Below are positions 33,416 to 44,204 of a stretch of 64,000 nucleotides of DNA, one piece after another. The stretch comes from Pseudopithomyces maydicus (Eukaryota > Ascomycota > Dothideomycetes > Pleosporales > Didymosphaeriaceae), in the NCBI GenBank assembly GCA_026873275.1, contig JANTUC010000004.1, forward strand, positions 2,542,001 to 2,606,000, read 5' to 3'. A program made the translations under genes and the position numbers. The notes below the pieces were generated by a model. The model was not told the DNA's origin and did no database searches. It saw only the letters and a list, made by a program, of their open reading frames with translations. The stretch's first letter is position 1. Each line of letters opens with the position of its first letter.

Positions 33416-35090
33416 CTACCACAAAAAGCGCTGGACCTTCCCCGGCTCGCTTTCCCACTCAAACGTCCGGTACAAAAACATGTACCCCACACCCACATTG
33501 ACAGCGAGCAACCACACCGTCTCCAGCACCAACCTCAAATCATACGACTGTCTTCCCCCTTGCTGCCAGCGGTAGGGAGACTCGGTACATGCAATCTCCA
33601 CATCACCCAAGGAATGATAAAGTACCTCGGCTCGACGAGCGGTGCAGTAATCACCGACAGGGCGGTGGCCGCCGTCCATACAACCACCCAGCTTATCTGC
33701 GTCGAACCATCCTCCTTTGCCGCGCGCACCTGCTTCTTTGTCACAGACTTCGTACTCGGCGGCGTAGCAGAGCCCAGAGTCTGCACCGCAAGCCACGCAC
33801 AAATATAATACACCGGCACAGCAGCGTACTTTGCCCAAGGGTATCGAAGCATTATGCGAAAGACGTAAAACACGTAGTGGCGGTTATCCGCAAGAGTATA
33901 CGGATGCACAATGGTGTTAAAGTGCACAGCCGCAAGCCCAAACGCATTGAACAGGATAGCTGATATGAGGCTCGGAACACCAACCCGCGTCGCTTTCCCT
34001 GTTACGTACGTTTCAGCGAAATTCCGTAGTCCCGCTGGTAGTATCGCAACGACAGGTCGAAGCAAGCTTGGAAGTACGAGTGGAACCGAGAAAAATACCA
34101 TGTACGGCCACAGATACAGCATCTGCGGTAAATGAATAGTAGCCACATGTGCAGACTTGTCGCCTAGGACGACGCCGCCGTTCCAAACAACGAAAGCAGC
34201 GAAGAGGCCGACGAGAAGCACGTACGGGACGACAGCTTTGATTATGGCTACGGGCCTCTTGAGCAGCACGTCCCGGGGGAGGTAAAGGAGAAAAGCAAAG
34301 TAGTGTCTTGGACCGGCTGTTTCGACGGATGTGTCGAAGACTTCATCGTGCTGCTTTAGCGTGTCGATGACGGATAGGCCGGCGGGGAAGATGGCGACCC
34401 AAAAGATGTTGGTTTGGCGGAAGAGGAGGGCTAGGACGCCGATGTTGATGGTGAGGATGGAGGAGAGGAAAGGGGTCGCGGAGCGGCGTTGGGAGAGGTA
34501 GGTGGAGTAGGCGGCGAGGACGACGAGGGTGGAGATTACGTCGGTGTAGTAGAGGCCGGAGAAGAAGAAGAGAGGGAAAAAAGGCTGATGTTTAAGGCGG
34601 TGTGAGCGTCTGAGATGGATGTCTGGCCTTTGTCGTCCGGGTTGGATGAAGAGGGTTTCTGTGATGCGCGTAAGGTACGGCGAATCTGGTATGATAGAAT
34701 GCAGATGAGACATATGGCTCCGACGTTCAGCGCTCGTAGTGTCGAGGTATCGCATCCTGCAATAGGTTTGATTATCAACGATGCAAGATAGCTTTTTAGG
34801 TTAGCAAATTGTACTTTTGGAAGGTAGGGGACGATGCACGTACAGCCCTGGCGGGGTTGTGATCTTAGGATCCCACGTATAGTCATTCTGGCAGTACTTC
34901 TGAGCTTGAGGAATGTGGAAAAACTCATCCTAGATACACAATTGTTATTCGACTTGGACAAAATACGATTCGTTGGCATAGTTACAAGATAGGGCTCTGG
35001 CACTCGCTCAGACACAAGTTTAAACCATACCGCCGAGATATTCGCGATGGCTATTGCGGGCAACGCCCACACCTGCAGTAGTGACGGCAT
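33416..35090 (-). CDS. ALG10: ALG10 alpha-1,2-glucosyltransferase (two apparent frameshifts)
   Basis: ER-membrane enzyme that adds the third, terminal glucose to the dolichol-linked N-glycan precursor. Exons are 35090-34986, 34929-34844 and 34791-33416, with 56- and 52-nt introns. The N-terminus reads SERVPEPYL / DEFFHIPQAQKYC, then WDPKITTPPGLYL, the conserved lumenal loop of the family, followed by about ten hydrophobic segments including LFFFSGLYYTDV and LLFRQTNIFWVAIF. The C-terminus EPRYFIIPWVMWRLH continues to FEWESEPGKVQRFLW only after a frame change. One base is missing at the six-A run 34577-34582 and one at GGG 33574-33576. With both restored the protein is 522 residues, close to yeast Alg10 (525). 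Shares a 197-bp promoter with PSF2. Confidence 0.92.
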
Positions 35091-35287
35091 AAATAACCCG
35101 TCGATCGTCTTTCTTCCGTGCTCCTCGTCAATTGATACAGCCGCGACAGGGTGAACGTCAAAGCCACGTGGGTCGATTTGGAACCCTAAAATTCGGCTAG
35201 AGCGGAACAGGTAACGCTTCCCTCACCTTAACGCGTCCTCATCGCGTCACACTTCGGGGCACCGCATTGCATAATTGCGCTCTTACC
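35091..35287. promoter_or_regulatory. Divergent promoter, ALG10 / PSF2, with ACGCGT box
   Basis: 197 bp. ACGCGT at 35231-35236 is an exact MCB-type box about 52 bp upstream of the PSF2 ATG. PSF2 is a replication factor, so MBF-type S-phase control is plausible (inference). Confidence 0.5.
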
Positions 35288-36096
35288 ATGGCGCTGCCGC
35301 TTCCGCCGGGGCTGACGCCTCCAGAGATAGCTTTCATATGCGAGATGGAACTCGTGACCATCATTCCTCGCCAGCGCCTTGAGGGTCTGGCACTGCTGGG
35401 CGTATGTGTGCCCCGCCCGCTACACCCCAACATCAACACCCCTCTTCTCCATGGATACGCATGCGTTAATCCATGAACATGGGTGCTGAATAAACTGCAG
35501 GGTCCTTTAAAGCCACTCAACCCCCGCAAAGGGCTTCCATACCGCTCTGGTTAGCCCTTCTACTCAAGAGGCAGCGTCGCGCAAACATCCTCCCTCCGCC
35601 CTGGCTCTCACCAGAACCGCTCCAAGCCATCTTAAAACACGAGACGGAAACGGACGCCTTCTCCCCGCCACCTCGACTACCAGCGCCCCCCTCTTCCACA
35701 GCAGTGCCCTTCTCGCCCCCGTTTCTCGCGTCCTCGACCGCAGACGCTGCCGCCGATGCCCTTCCCTACCACTGGTTGGAACTAGGCTCAATGCTTCTAG
35801 AAGCCGCGCCCGACGATTTCGAGGACGCGAATGAAGTACGGAAGTTGCTGCGGGGGTTGCGAGAAGCGAGGATGGCGAAGCTGAGAGCGGGCGTGGAGGT
35901 TCTGGATGCAGGGGGAGGGGTTAAGATGAATGGTGTGGGGGGCATGGAGTTGGGAGAGGCGCGGAGCTTTGTCACGGGGGTTATAGATGGGCTGAGGAAG
36001 ATTGGGAAGAGTCAGGAGGAGGCGAGGAGGGAGAGGGATAGGGAGGCTGGGTTTAGTCCAAGCCAGGATTATGAGGATGATGAGATGGAGATGTGA
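35288..36096 (+). CDS. PSF2: GINS complex subunit PSF2 (apparent frameshift)
   Basis: Part of the GINS tetramer, which with Cdc45 and Mcm2-7 forms the replicative helicase. Exons are 35288-35401 and 35501-36096 (donor GTATGT, acceptor CTGCAG), 236 residues after one correction. N-terminal signature: EIAFICEMELVTIIPRQRLEGLALLGGPLKPL, then ASIPLWLALLLKRQRRANILPPPWLSPE, the conserved B-domain and helical core, and YHWLELGSMLLEAAPDD, ending in an acidic tail. The five-C run at 35521-35525 needs a sixth C to connect LKPLNP to PQRASIPLW; otherwise translation stops after the first third. The following frame is entirely family-like, so loss of function is unlikely and an assembly error more likely. 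Head-to-head with ALG10, tail-to-tail with the FAD monooxygenase. Confidence 0.92.
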
Positions 36097-36308
36097 TGAT
36101 ACCCTGGGCATCTTGGTTTGGTGATGTGCCCTTACAAAATGAGATAAATGATAGGAATTGGGAATGGATTTTATTATATGAGATGGGAATGCCCGTATGC
36201 CTGATATCGATAAGAACAACGAAATGCAAGACAAAAGAAAGCCCCAGGCGGACAGGCAGCTTGCGGCCCTACTGCTTCAAGATGAAAACCTGTACTCGGA
36301 CTTATTCT

Positions 36309-37908
36309 TCAAGGCTGTTCGACCGTAGGAAGAACCACCCACCTCCCCAACGCCCTCTTCAAATCCCGCACATCCAGCCCCCCGCCCCCGCAACCCAACA
36401 AACCACCCCATCCGGCCTCACAGCCAACGCCCTCAACCCCAACCCATCATTCACCTCCCCGCCTACATACCGCACCCCCAGCGGCCCCCAACTCTTCACC
36501 TCCTCAACATCCATCCCCTCCGTCTCCCCAAAATCAACAACCAAGAAATCACCCCCCTCGCCATCTCCCCCAATCTTTTCCCATTCGCAAACTCAAAATC
36601 CGGGACACTATGCCCGACCAACCCGTGGGATTCTTCCCCACCGATGGCATACCGATGGCCAAGCCCGGACACGCGCTCTGTGAAATACGTATTTCCTGCC
36701 TCCGTCGAGATAAGGTCAGCGAAGATGTCGTACGCAGCGCGGCCCATTGGTCCAGGCTGGAGTATAGCGCTCTGAGCACTCGCCCATTTGAGAACTGCGG
36801 CTGCGACGGGGTGACGCTCGTCGTGATATGTGTCCAGGAGACCCGGAGCAGCCGTCCCTTTCACTGTGGCGGCGATTTTCCATCCCAAATTGACGGCATC
36901 ACCGATGCCGAGGCTGACGCCTTGCGCGCCGATGGGACTGTGGATGTGCGCTGCGTCACCTGCCAATAGAATCCTTCCTTTCCTATACTGCTCTGCTTGC
37001 ACAGACCTTAGCGAGAACGTAGTCGCGACTTTCAACTCTGTAATCTTCACGTCCGTCTGCGTGACGCGCTGGACGACGGATTGGAGGTGCGGGATGGTGA
37101 TCGGGGTGGAGCGGTCGAAGGGCTCGAGGTCGACAATGTACCAGCCGGACGCGAAGTTGATGTATATACCTGTTTCTGTGCGGATGAGGCCGTGGGGGAG
37201 GGGTCTGTCGAGCGAGAAGACGGCTTTGTATCCGTAGGCTTCGTCGGTGCCGCCACGGAAGGGGATGCCGGAGAGGCGTCGGATGAGGCTGCGGCCACCG
37301 TCGCAGCCGATGAGGTAGGGGGTTTTGAAGATCTGGTGGGCGTTGGTATTTGGGTTCTGGGGAGATGGGAAATGTGGGTAGGTACGTACCTTGGAAGTTT
37401 GGGTGCACACAGTGACAGAGTCGGCTTCTTCGTGTATGGAAACGACTTCCTCACCGCGAAGGATAGTGACTCCTAATTCTTCGGCTCTCTGCGCGAACAC
37501 GGTTTCAATCTCAACCATCTTTGTGCCCACCGTGAGCGTAGTTGGCCCTGGGATGTAATACTTCCACCGACTCATGGTCAAGTCGAGCTTATTAGCGTCG
37601 AGCACAATGCCAGCGAAGTGGCCGGCATAATTGGCAGGAGCATCGCTTCGTTCTTTGATGGTCTTCTCTATGATCTTCGAACGCTGTGTTTGAGATAGAA
37701 GGGGATCGAGAAGGTCCCGTCGGTACAGGGTCTCAGATGAGAGGATGTTGAGACCGCGAATACCGAGCTCGTCCTTCCATATAGATTTTGGCTCTACATC
37801 TCGCTCGAGTATGAGTGTGCGTAGGCCAAATAGAGCGAGCTCGCAGGCTAGGAAGAGGCCGACAGGCCCAGCACCCACGATGATGGCTTCGTAATTGTGG
37901 TCGGCCAT
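36309..37908 (-). CDS. FAD-dependent monooxygenase, PHBH type (two apparent frameshifts)
   Basis: Exons are 37908-37390 and 37332-36309; the 57-nt intron (GTACGT ... CCACCAG) is in phase and translatable. Residues 8-30 hold the dinucleotide fold GAGPVGLFLACELALFG; then CDGGRSLIRR (DG motif) and GRILLAGDAAHIHSPIGAQGVSLGIGDAVN (GD motif), the class A flavoprotein hydroxylase set. The C-terminal thioredoxin-like part reads DFLVVDFGETEGMDVEEVKSWG ... LAVRPDGVVCWVAG and LDVRDLKRALGRW. Getting there requires one additional base at the six-C run 36552-36557 and one at the C runs 36377-36388; then 514 residues. Such enzymes use NAD(P)H and O2 to hydroxylate aromatic substrates in catabolism or secondary metabolism. 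It is next to an NRPS-like gene, which favours the latter, but the substrate is unknown. No signal peptide. Confidence 0.87.
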
Positions 37909-38630
37909 TTTTGTGAGATGTAATAAATGATGTCTGAACTATTAATGACTGTTGAAAGTCGAGGGAAAAGGGAACGAAGGATTTGAAATCTTGAAATGGG
38001 AACTCAGCAGACAGTCTTGTGGCTTATACATCAGTCATGGTAAGCGGATTTCCTGGTCACATTAACATCCTCCTACCCTGAAGGAAGAAGATGCCTAGTG
38101 GAGACTGACCGAAGTCCGAAGGATCATTGGAAGCTTACAATGCAGTTGAATGGTATGAGAATGAGCTCAGCGATACATCTGAAGATGGCAATCAGAGCCT
38201 TGAGGAATCCTTGGTATCTTGGGTAGCATTTGGCGTAAAATCGATAGCCGATTAGTTCTTGGAATTTTGCCACCAGGATACGGATGGGCTTGATTCATAA
38301 TATAGCAATTCAAAAATAGAACACATAGTAATCGCTTGGGTTCAATAATCGGCTTCTTACACATGCCTGATTTGTACCATTTCGTGATCAAGTCGGTCTA
38401 CTCAGTTGTTTGATTATCATCGTGGTGATCATAACAGATGATTTTGATACTAGCTAATAGCACGATAGTATTTTGGAAGTGATTGTATAGAATCTAATGC
38501 AAAAAGGAAATAAATATGCAGAGAGAAGAGAGAGACAGGAATCTAGCTTCACAAAGCCAGAATAGCAACTATTCCAACCCATTGTCTATTCATCCAAACA
38601 CACCCAATTGCACCACCAATTTCCAATCCT
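37909..38630. other. Intergenic, no gene seen
   Basis: 722 bp between two minus-strand genes, AT-rich: the promoter of the FAD monooxygenase and the 3' flank of the NRPS-like gene. Confidence 0.55.
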
Positions 38631-41600
38631 TTATGGCTGAACCATATTCGACGGAGCGAGAAGCCCATGAGCTGTCCAGTTATCTATATGCCTCCCCAGC
38701 TGCTCAATCGAAAACCTCGAACTAACCGTCTCCGCACAATCCGCTAGCGCTTCCTGCGTATGCGTCGTGTCGAAAAACGCCATATTGTTCCAAAGCTCCC
38801 ATCTCGTCAGATCCTTCTGCACCGGCTCCTGCAGCGCAGGCAAAAGCGGCAACAGCGGGTTCGAAAGCAGACTGGAGCCTCCCGTCAATCTCTCCAGCCA
38901 GTCCTTGTATGATACTGTCTCGAGAGTGTAGCCGTACAATGATAGCCATCCCCAGAGCTCCTCAAGATCAATGTCATCGCTGGGGAGCTGGGGCGTGAGG
39001 TGGAACGTTTGGCCGAAGTTTTTGGCATTGGAAGAGATATGGCGGATGGCTGTTGTGCAGTAGTCTACAGGGATCATAGACTTGGCTTGGTTGGGCAAGT
39101 AAGGACGGCAGCCAATCTGGATGCAGCCCTGGAATAGACGTGCCATGAAGTCACTGTTGTTTCCGTTGCCTGTCGCGGTTGCGCCCATCATGAAGCCAGG
39201 GCGGTACAGGACGAGGGGAAGCCCCTTACTGATCATATCTTGCATTAGATGCTCCGTCACCCATTTGCTCTGTGTGTATCCGATATCGTACTGGATCCAG
39301 TCCCCAAATTTCTGAGGCTGGTCGACTTCTTTGACGAGGTCATATCCCGCGAAATGGCGGACTGGGCCCGAGATAGCCGCTGTAGATGTGTAGTGTAGAG
39401 ATTTGGTACGACCAGCGACCGAAAGCTTGATCGCGGTGACCGTGCCAAGGACGTTGCTGTCGCGATGCTTCTCATATTGCTCGACGTAGTTAACATGAGC
39501 TGCAAAGTGGAACACTGCACTTGTCTCCTGCGCTAACGTAGCCCACTCTGTGCTCGAAAGGCCGAATTGGGGCTTTCCAAGATCTCCTGGGACTACTACG
39601 ATCTTTTGCATGTTACTCCTGTCGTTCAGTCCGTACTTTTGTAGCTCGTTGACCAAACGTGCTTTTCCTGAGACTTCATTGTCTGCGCGAACAAGGCAGC
39701 GTACCGTCTTGATGTAGCTTTGATCGACTAACTCGCGGATCATGTGTATACCAAGGAATCCAGTCGCCCCTGTCAAGAATACGTGGCCTTCCTCTGGTGA
39801 TGTCCAGTCTGGTATATTCTTGTCCAAGACTTCGATGTTGCTTGTGAGCTTTGTATCTGCTAGCATGAGATCCATCTGGCGCCCTTGCTCGGCACCTCGA
39901 TCATGCGTGATACTGTCAAGTAGTCGGCTGAAATCCGTGAGGGTAGAATTGTCGGAAATATCCCTGATAGTAATCTTCCTTCCAAATCGTTGTCGAACTT
40001 GGACAATTACGGCTGCAGCTTGAAGAGAGCTACCTCCCGCCTCGAAGAAATCGCTATCATCCTCGAGCTCAGTGTCGTCTAGGAGTGACTCCCAAAGACC
40101 TGTAACCCAAGACACTGTACTCTCATTTGGAGTGAGGATGCTGAGTGGTGTGGTGGACTTTGGCTGTGTAGGCGCTTGAGGTTGTGTAGGCTCTTGAGGC
40201 TGTGTGGGTTGTTCAAGTTGAGTAACCTGCTGCGACTTCTCTGTGCGAAGATTCTCCTCAGCTCTCATAGCTTCTTCATAGGCACGCCTAGCCTGTTCAA
40301 CAGCATTCCTGGCATCCTCAGCCTTGGTTGTTTCTTGGGCAGGGTGACTGCTTTGAGCGCTTTCGATCTGTTCTGTGCCGGACAGCTTATTGATATAAGC
40401 ACCGACTAGGGCTCGAGAATCAACCTTGCCGTGAACAGTAAAAGGGAACTCGTCTACCACTTCAATCCTTGGAATCATGTACACCGGAAGCGTGCGCTTC
40501 ATGTACGCCTGCACCTCTTTCATGTTCAAAAGGCTACCGTCATTCGGGATGGTAAAGGCAACAAGGTAAGTATCCTTACCCTCCCTTTTGATAGGTGCAA
40601 CGAAAACTCCTTTGAAGATGCAGCTGTTCAACAGAGCCGATTCAATTTCTCCAGGCTCGACACGGTAACCGCGCATCTTAATCTGGCTGTCTGCACGGCC
40701 GCAAAACTCCATTGTGCCGTCTGATCGCTGACGTACCAGATCGCCCGTATCATATACTCGGGTGATAGCATTAGGGCTGCCAGGGACAAGACCAGGAAGT
40801 TCTAGAAAAGCTTTACGGTTGGCTTCCTCGCGAGCGTAGTATCCACGAGCAAGACCGCCTCCGGAAACATGAAGACGACCAGTGGTCATTGGTCCAACAG
40901 GTCGCAGGTCTTCGCCGAGAACAAAGCAAGTAGTGCCATCTACAGGTTTGCCAATTGGGATGTCGCCTTCGCAGTCTTCCAGAGTTACGGTGTGGGAAGA
41001 TATAATGCAAGTATTCTCTGTAGAAGCATTAGGCCATGTTGGAACAGTAGCAGCAACAGAACTTACCGGTAGGTCCAAACCCATTGAACAGGTACTTGGG
41101 CGGGCCATGCTCTAAAATCGCCTTGAAAATCTTGTTGTTTGCTTTTTCACCACCACTCATGAGCCAGTCCATGGTCTTGAACGCAGTTGGTATGACGGGT
41201 ACGACGTGGTTCAACAACGCAGTGGTCAAAATCATACCAGAGATGCGATGATTCTCGATGTTCTCTACCAACGAATACGGGTCGACGATAATTTCCTTTG
41301 GTAGGACCACAATGGTGGCTCCTCGAGACAAGGTAGCCCACACTTCTACCAAGGTCGCATCGAAGCTCGGTGCCGCAACTGCAGCTATGCGTGATGTTTC
41401 TGTGATTTGAAAGTCCGTGGTGTTGAAACTGATACGTGTGATACCCTTGGACATGATCTCAACTGGCTTAGGTATGCCTGTCGTGCCCGAGGTGTGCAGT
41501 ATATGGGTGCGGTGGGTGCCATCTGATCGCACTGGGTATGGGATATCTTGAGGGGATGTGACAGGGGCTTGATCGGGGAGCACTTCCGGAATGACCATCG

Positions 41601-41976
41601 TCTGGAATGATTGTACACGAGGCCTGACAGACTCGGTGATTATGACCAGTCGTGTTCCGAGAGGACGAAGTAGATTGTGAATTCGTTCATCAGGGAAGCC
41701 GATGTCTAAGGGGACACTCGACCCTCCTAGTCGGATAACTGCGAGTTGTGCAGCGATATGCGAAGCTCCCATAGGTGCAAGAACACAGACTGGTTCTTCG
41801 CGTCTCAAGTTCCACTTCGACAAGACTGCAGTGTAATGGTTTACCCAGTCATTGAGCTGTCGATAGTTGGTGCTCTGAGCTCCGTGAATAATTGCAGTCG
41901 ACTCGGGTTTGTGTTCAATGTGGTATTGTATCCACTCATCGAGGCCATGAGCCCCGTTGGAAGGACAAGCCAGCAT
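38631..41976 (-). CDS. NRPS-like reductase, domains A-T-R
   Basis: Exons are 41976-41067 and 41017-38631; a 49-nt intron splits the Glu codon of NGFGPTENT. 1,098 residues from the chosen ATG; an upstream in-frame ATG (42078) would add 34 poorly conserved residues. Adenylation domain (1-510): HTSGTTGIPKPVEI, NGFGPTENT, YDTGDLVR, GRADSQIKMRGYRVEPGEIE, and HGKVDSRAL with the catalytic Lys. A Q/P/E-rich linker (about 518-593) precedes the carrier domain (606-673, DDSDFFEAGGSSL, phosphopantetheine Ser near 634). The reductase domain starts HVFLTGATGFLG (715) and has an SDR-type STAAISG ... YTQSKWVTEHLM site. No condensation domain. Such enzymes activate one carboxylic acid and release it by NADPH reduction to aldehyde or alcohol. 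The acid is not predictable here. GTTGIPKP has Pro where Gly is usual. Confidence 0.93.
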
Positions 41977-44204
41977 GTTGAAAAGTGATCTGGCTCGAAA
42001 GAAGTTAGGAAAGAAAGAGATCGAAAGATCAGTGCAACATTCAAGATGGGGTGATATTGAGGTTCTTGTAGAATGCACCTAATAGAATGAATCATGTATA
42101 CCACACCTGTTGCCTTCACCTACTCAGGCCCGGAGTTCCGTAAGTAGCACTGACCATGTCACTCTTAGATACGACCTGAGACCGAGACATTTTCCCCATG
42201 TGGTATGCAGAATTTCTCTAAATCCTGAGAGACGGTCAAGAAGGATTATGCTTTGTGTACGACCGCTCTTCGAGGAGTGAAGGAATACATACCAGTGTCA
42301 GGAGCTAGATTGGTTGTAGCGTGCGATGAAAATAGTCCCCGCAAGTGATTCCTAGACGGGATAACAATTGCCTGACACCATGTGACAGCCTATGAGTGTC
42401 ATGTTTCTATTAAAATCCATCTCAACATCATTACAGGATTATCGACTCTAGTACAGTCATTGCTATGGTACTTTGATTATGGATTGGTTGACACGTGGGC
42501 CCAAGATTGGAGGATAGACACATCAGCAATTACACAGTCTTGGCGTGTTATTTGTACACTGTTACCAACACCTCTAACGCTTTGTTAGCATACTATCTAG
42601 CTATGAATTCAATGTAACACGCCTTGTTAACCACCACCGCTTTCTCAATCGATAATTATCTGTCAGCTATCATCTAATAAAGAAAGCTGAATTTAGTACT
42701 GGACAAATATACAGTAGCATACGAAAAGATAGAGTTTTCTTGGCTCATAGCGTCATCGAGGAACCAAGTGATGATAAACCACCAAGCTGATCGATGGGTG
42801 TCAGCTGGCTGTTCCACTGTTTTTGTGGCAGACCTGAAAGGGCCATGTAGTCAGCTTAAGGCTGGTGGAACCCTGCTCCCTAAGCGAATCCAAGTGTCAG
42901 CTGGATCGGAAAGGAAAAACGTGGCAGCCAAAATGGTTAAACAAAAAGCTGAAAAGTCAGCTTTGTTATTGTAGCTCATTACGTACTGAGATTTAGAGCG
43001 CACCTCAGCTTTTTGTGTAGGGAGCCGAGTGGGTCGGGCGAGAGCCGAGCCGGTCGTGCGAGAGCCGCATGTTGGTGGCGTGCTGTGCATATACAAACCG
43101 AAACTTTCGGGTGCCATTTGGTGAATAACGTTCCTGCGTCAGCTCATTCCCCGTTTTTCGCTTCATTGCACTATCTTGTAAATCCAAACGCCTAGGAGCC
43201 TTGAAGAACATCCGTAGGAATGCTTAGAAGATTGCCCGCAGTGACATCATTGGAGATGCAATTCCCAGAGAATATGCTCACAGGACTAGAAAAGATTGTT
43301 TCCCAACATCTCAGATTCCCGAAGGTACATCCGGGAATAATGACATCCTTAAGCATCTAGGTCGTTTTTTCATTTCGCAGTCAACTCAAAAAGGTACCGT
43401 TCAGGAACAACCAGCAAGGTATAAAGTGCGTTTATACAGTAATTTGGACTATGAATTCATAACATCGTGCATTTTGAGTATATTCAAGAATAAGAACCAG
43501 GTCTGAAAGGCCTTCGTATAATCTGAGAGCAAAAGTGTTGAGTACTCTATACTGGTGAACAGATCAACGCCGAATTATCTTATCAAATCATCCTGGTTAC
43601 TATTCTCCAGAGTAACTAAATCCTGGTATTTTTTCGGTTGCCTCATATGTTATGGAATCGGTGAACTTTAATTTCTACCTAGCTGATGAGGTTCAGCTAC
43701 CACGATGACACGACATGTCGCCACAACTGACCTGAACCCATGATGCAACACAAATGCATTTTGAAGATAATATTAGAACATTACAGATCAACAAACTGCT
43801 AAAAAAGAAGCCAAGGAGGTAGTATAGAAGGATGGTGAGATTGTCGCTCTAGCCCTGAATAGTAAAAACAGGCAATGAAGTCGAGACCCCTTGCTCGCTC
43901 TCCACCGCCGTTCTATCGTTACACATCGGGCCGAACCAGTTCCTTGCCCAGAACGGCGGAATGGTGTGATGATGAAGCAGCTGCGCCATGGCGGAGTTCC
44001 CGTAGGATTTGCTTGCGCATCATGCGGGTAATATTTGCCTTTTGCAAAGCCATCTAACCGGACTTTTATATGACCTTGCAGGTCATTGTCTATGCTCATT
44101 CATGAAGAACTGATAATTCAAGATTCTTCTACCTCAAAGATTGCTATAAGGCGTAAGCATCTATTGATCGATAGCTGGAGACGACTTCTGGAGGTGAGGT
44201 TGCG
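41977..44204. other. 2.2-kb AT-rich divergent interval with TCAGCT motifs
   Basis: No supportable gene between the NRPS-like gene and the P450. The DNA is AT-rich except for a GC island at about 43015-43085 with two near-identical 19-20-nt units (GGTCGGGCGAGAGCCGAGCC-like). The motif TCAGCT recurs at least six times between 42660 and 43145, suggesting remnants of a transposable element. Promoters of both flanking genes must lie at the ends. Confidence 0.55.
43024..43070. repeat. Two imperfect 20-nt direct units
   Basis: GAGTGGGTCGGGCGAGAGCC is followed by GAGCCGGTCGTGCGAGAGCC, a GC-rich direct repeat in an otherwise AT-rich gap. Confidence 0.7.

Noticed and set aside
43788..44099. 103-codon minus-strand frame upstream of the P450
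   Set aside because: No motif or signal peptide; lies in the P450 promoter.
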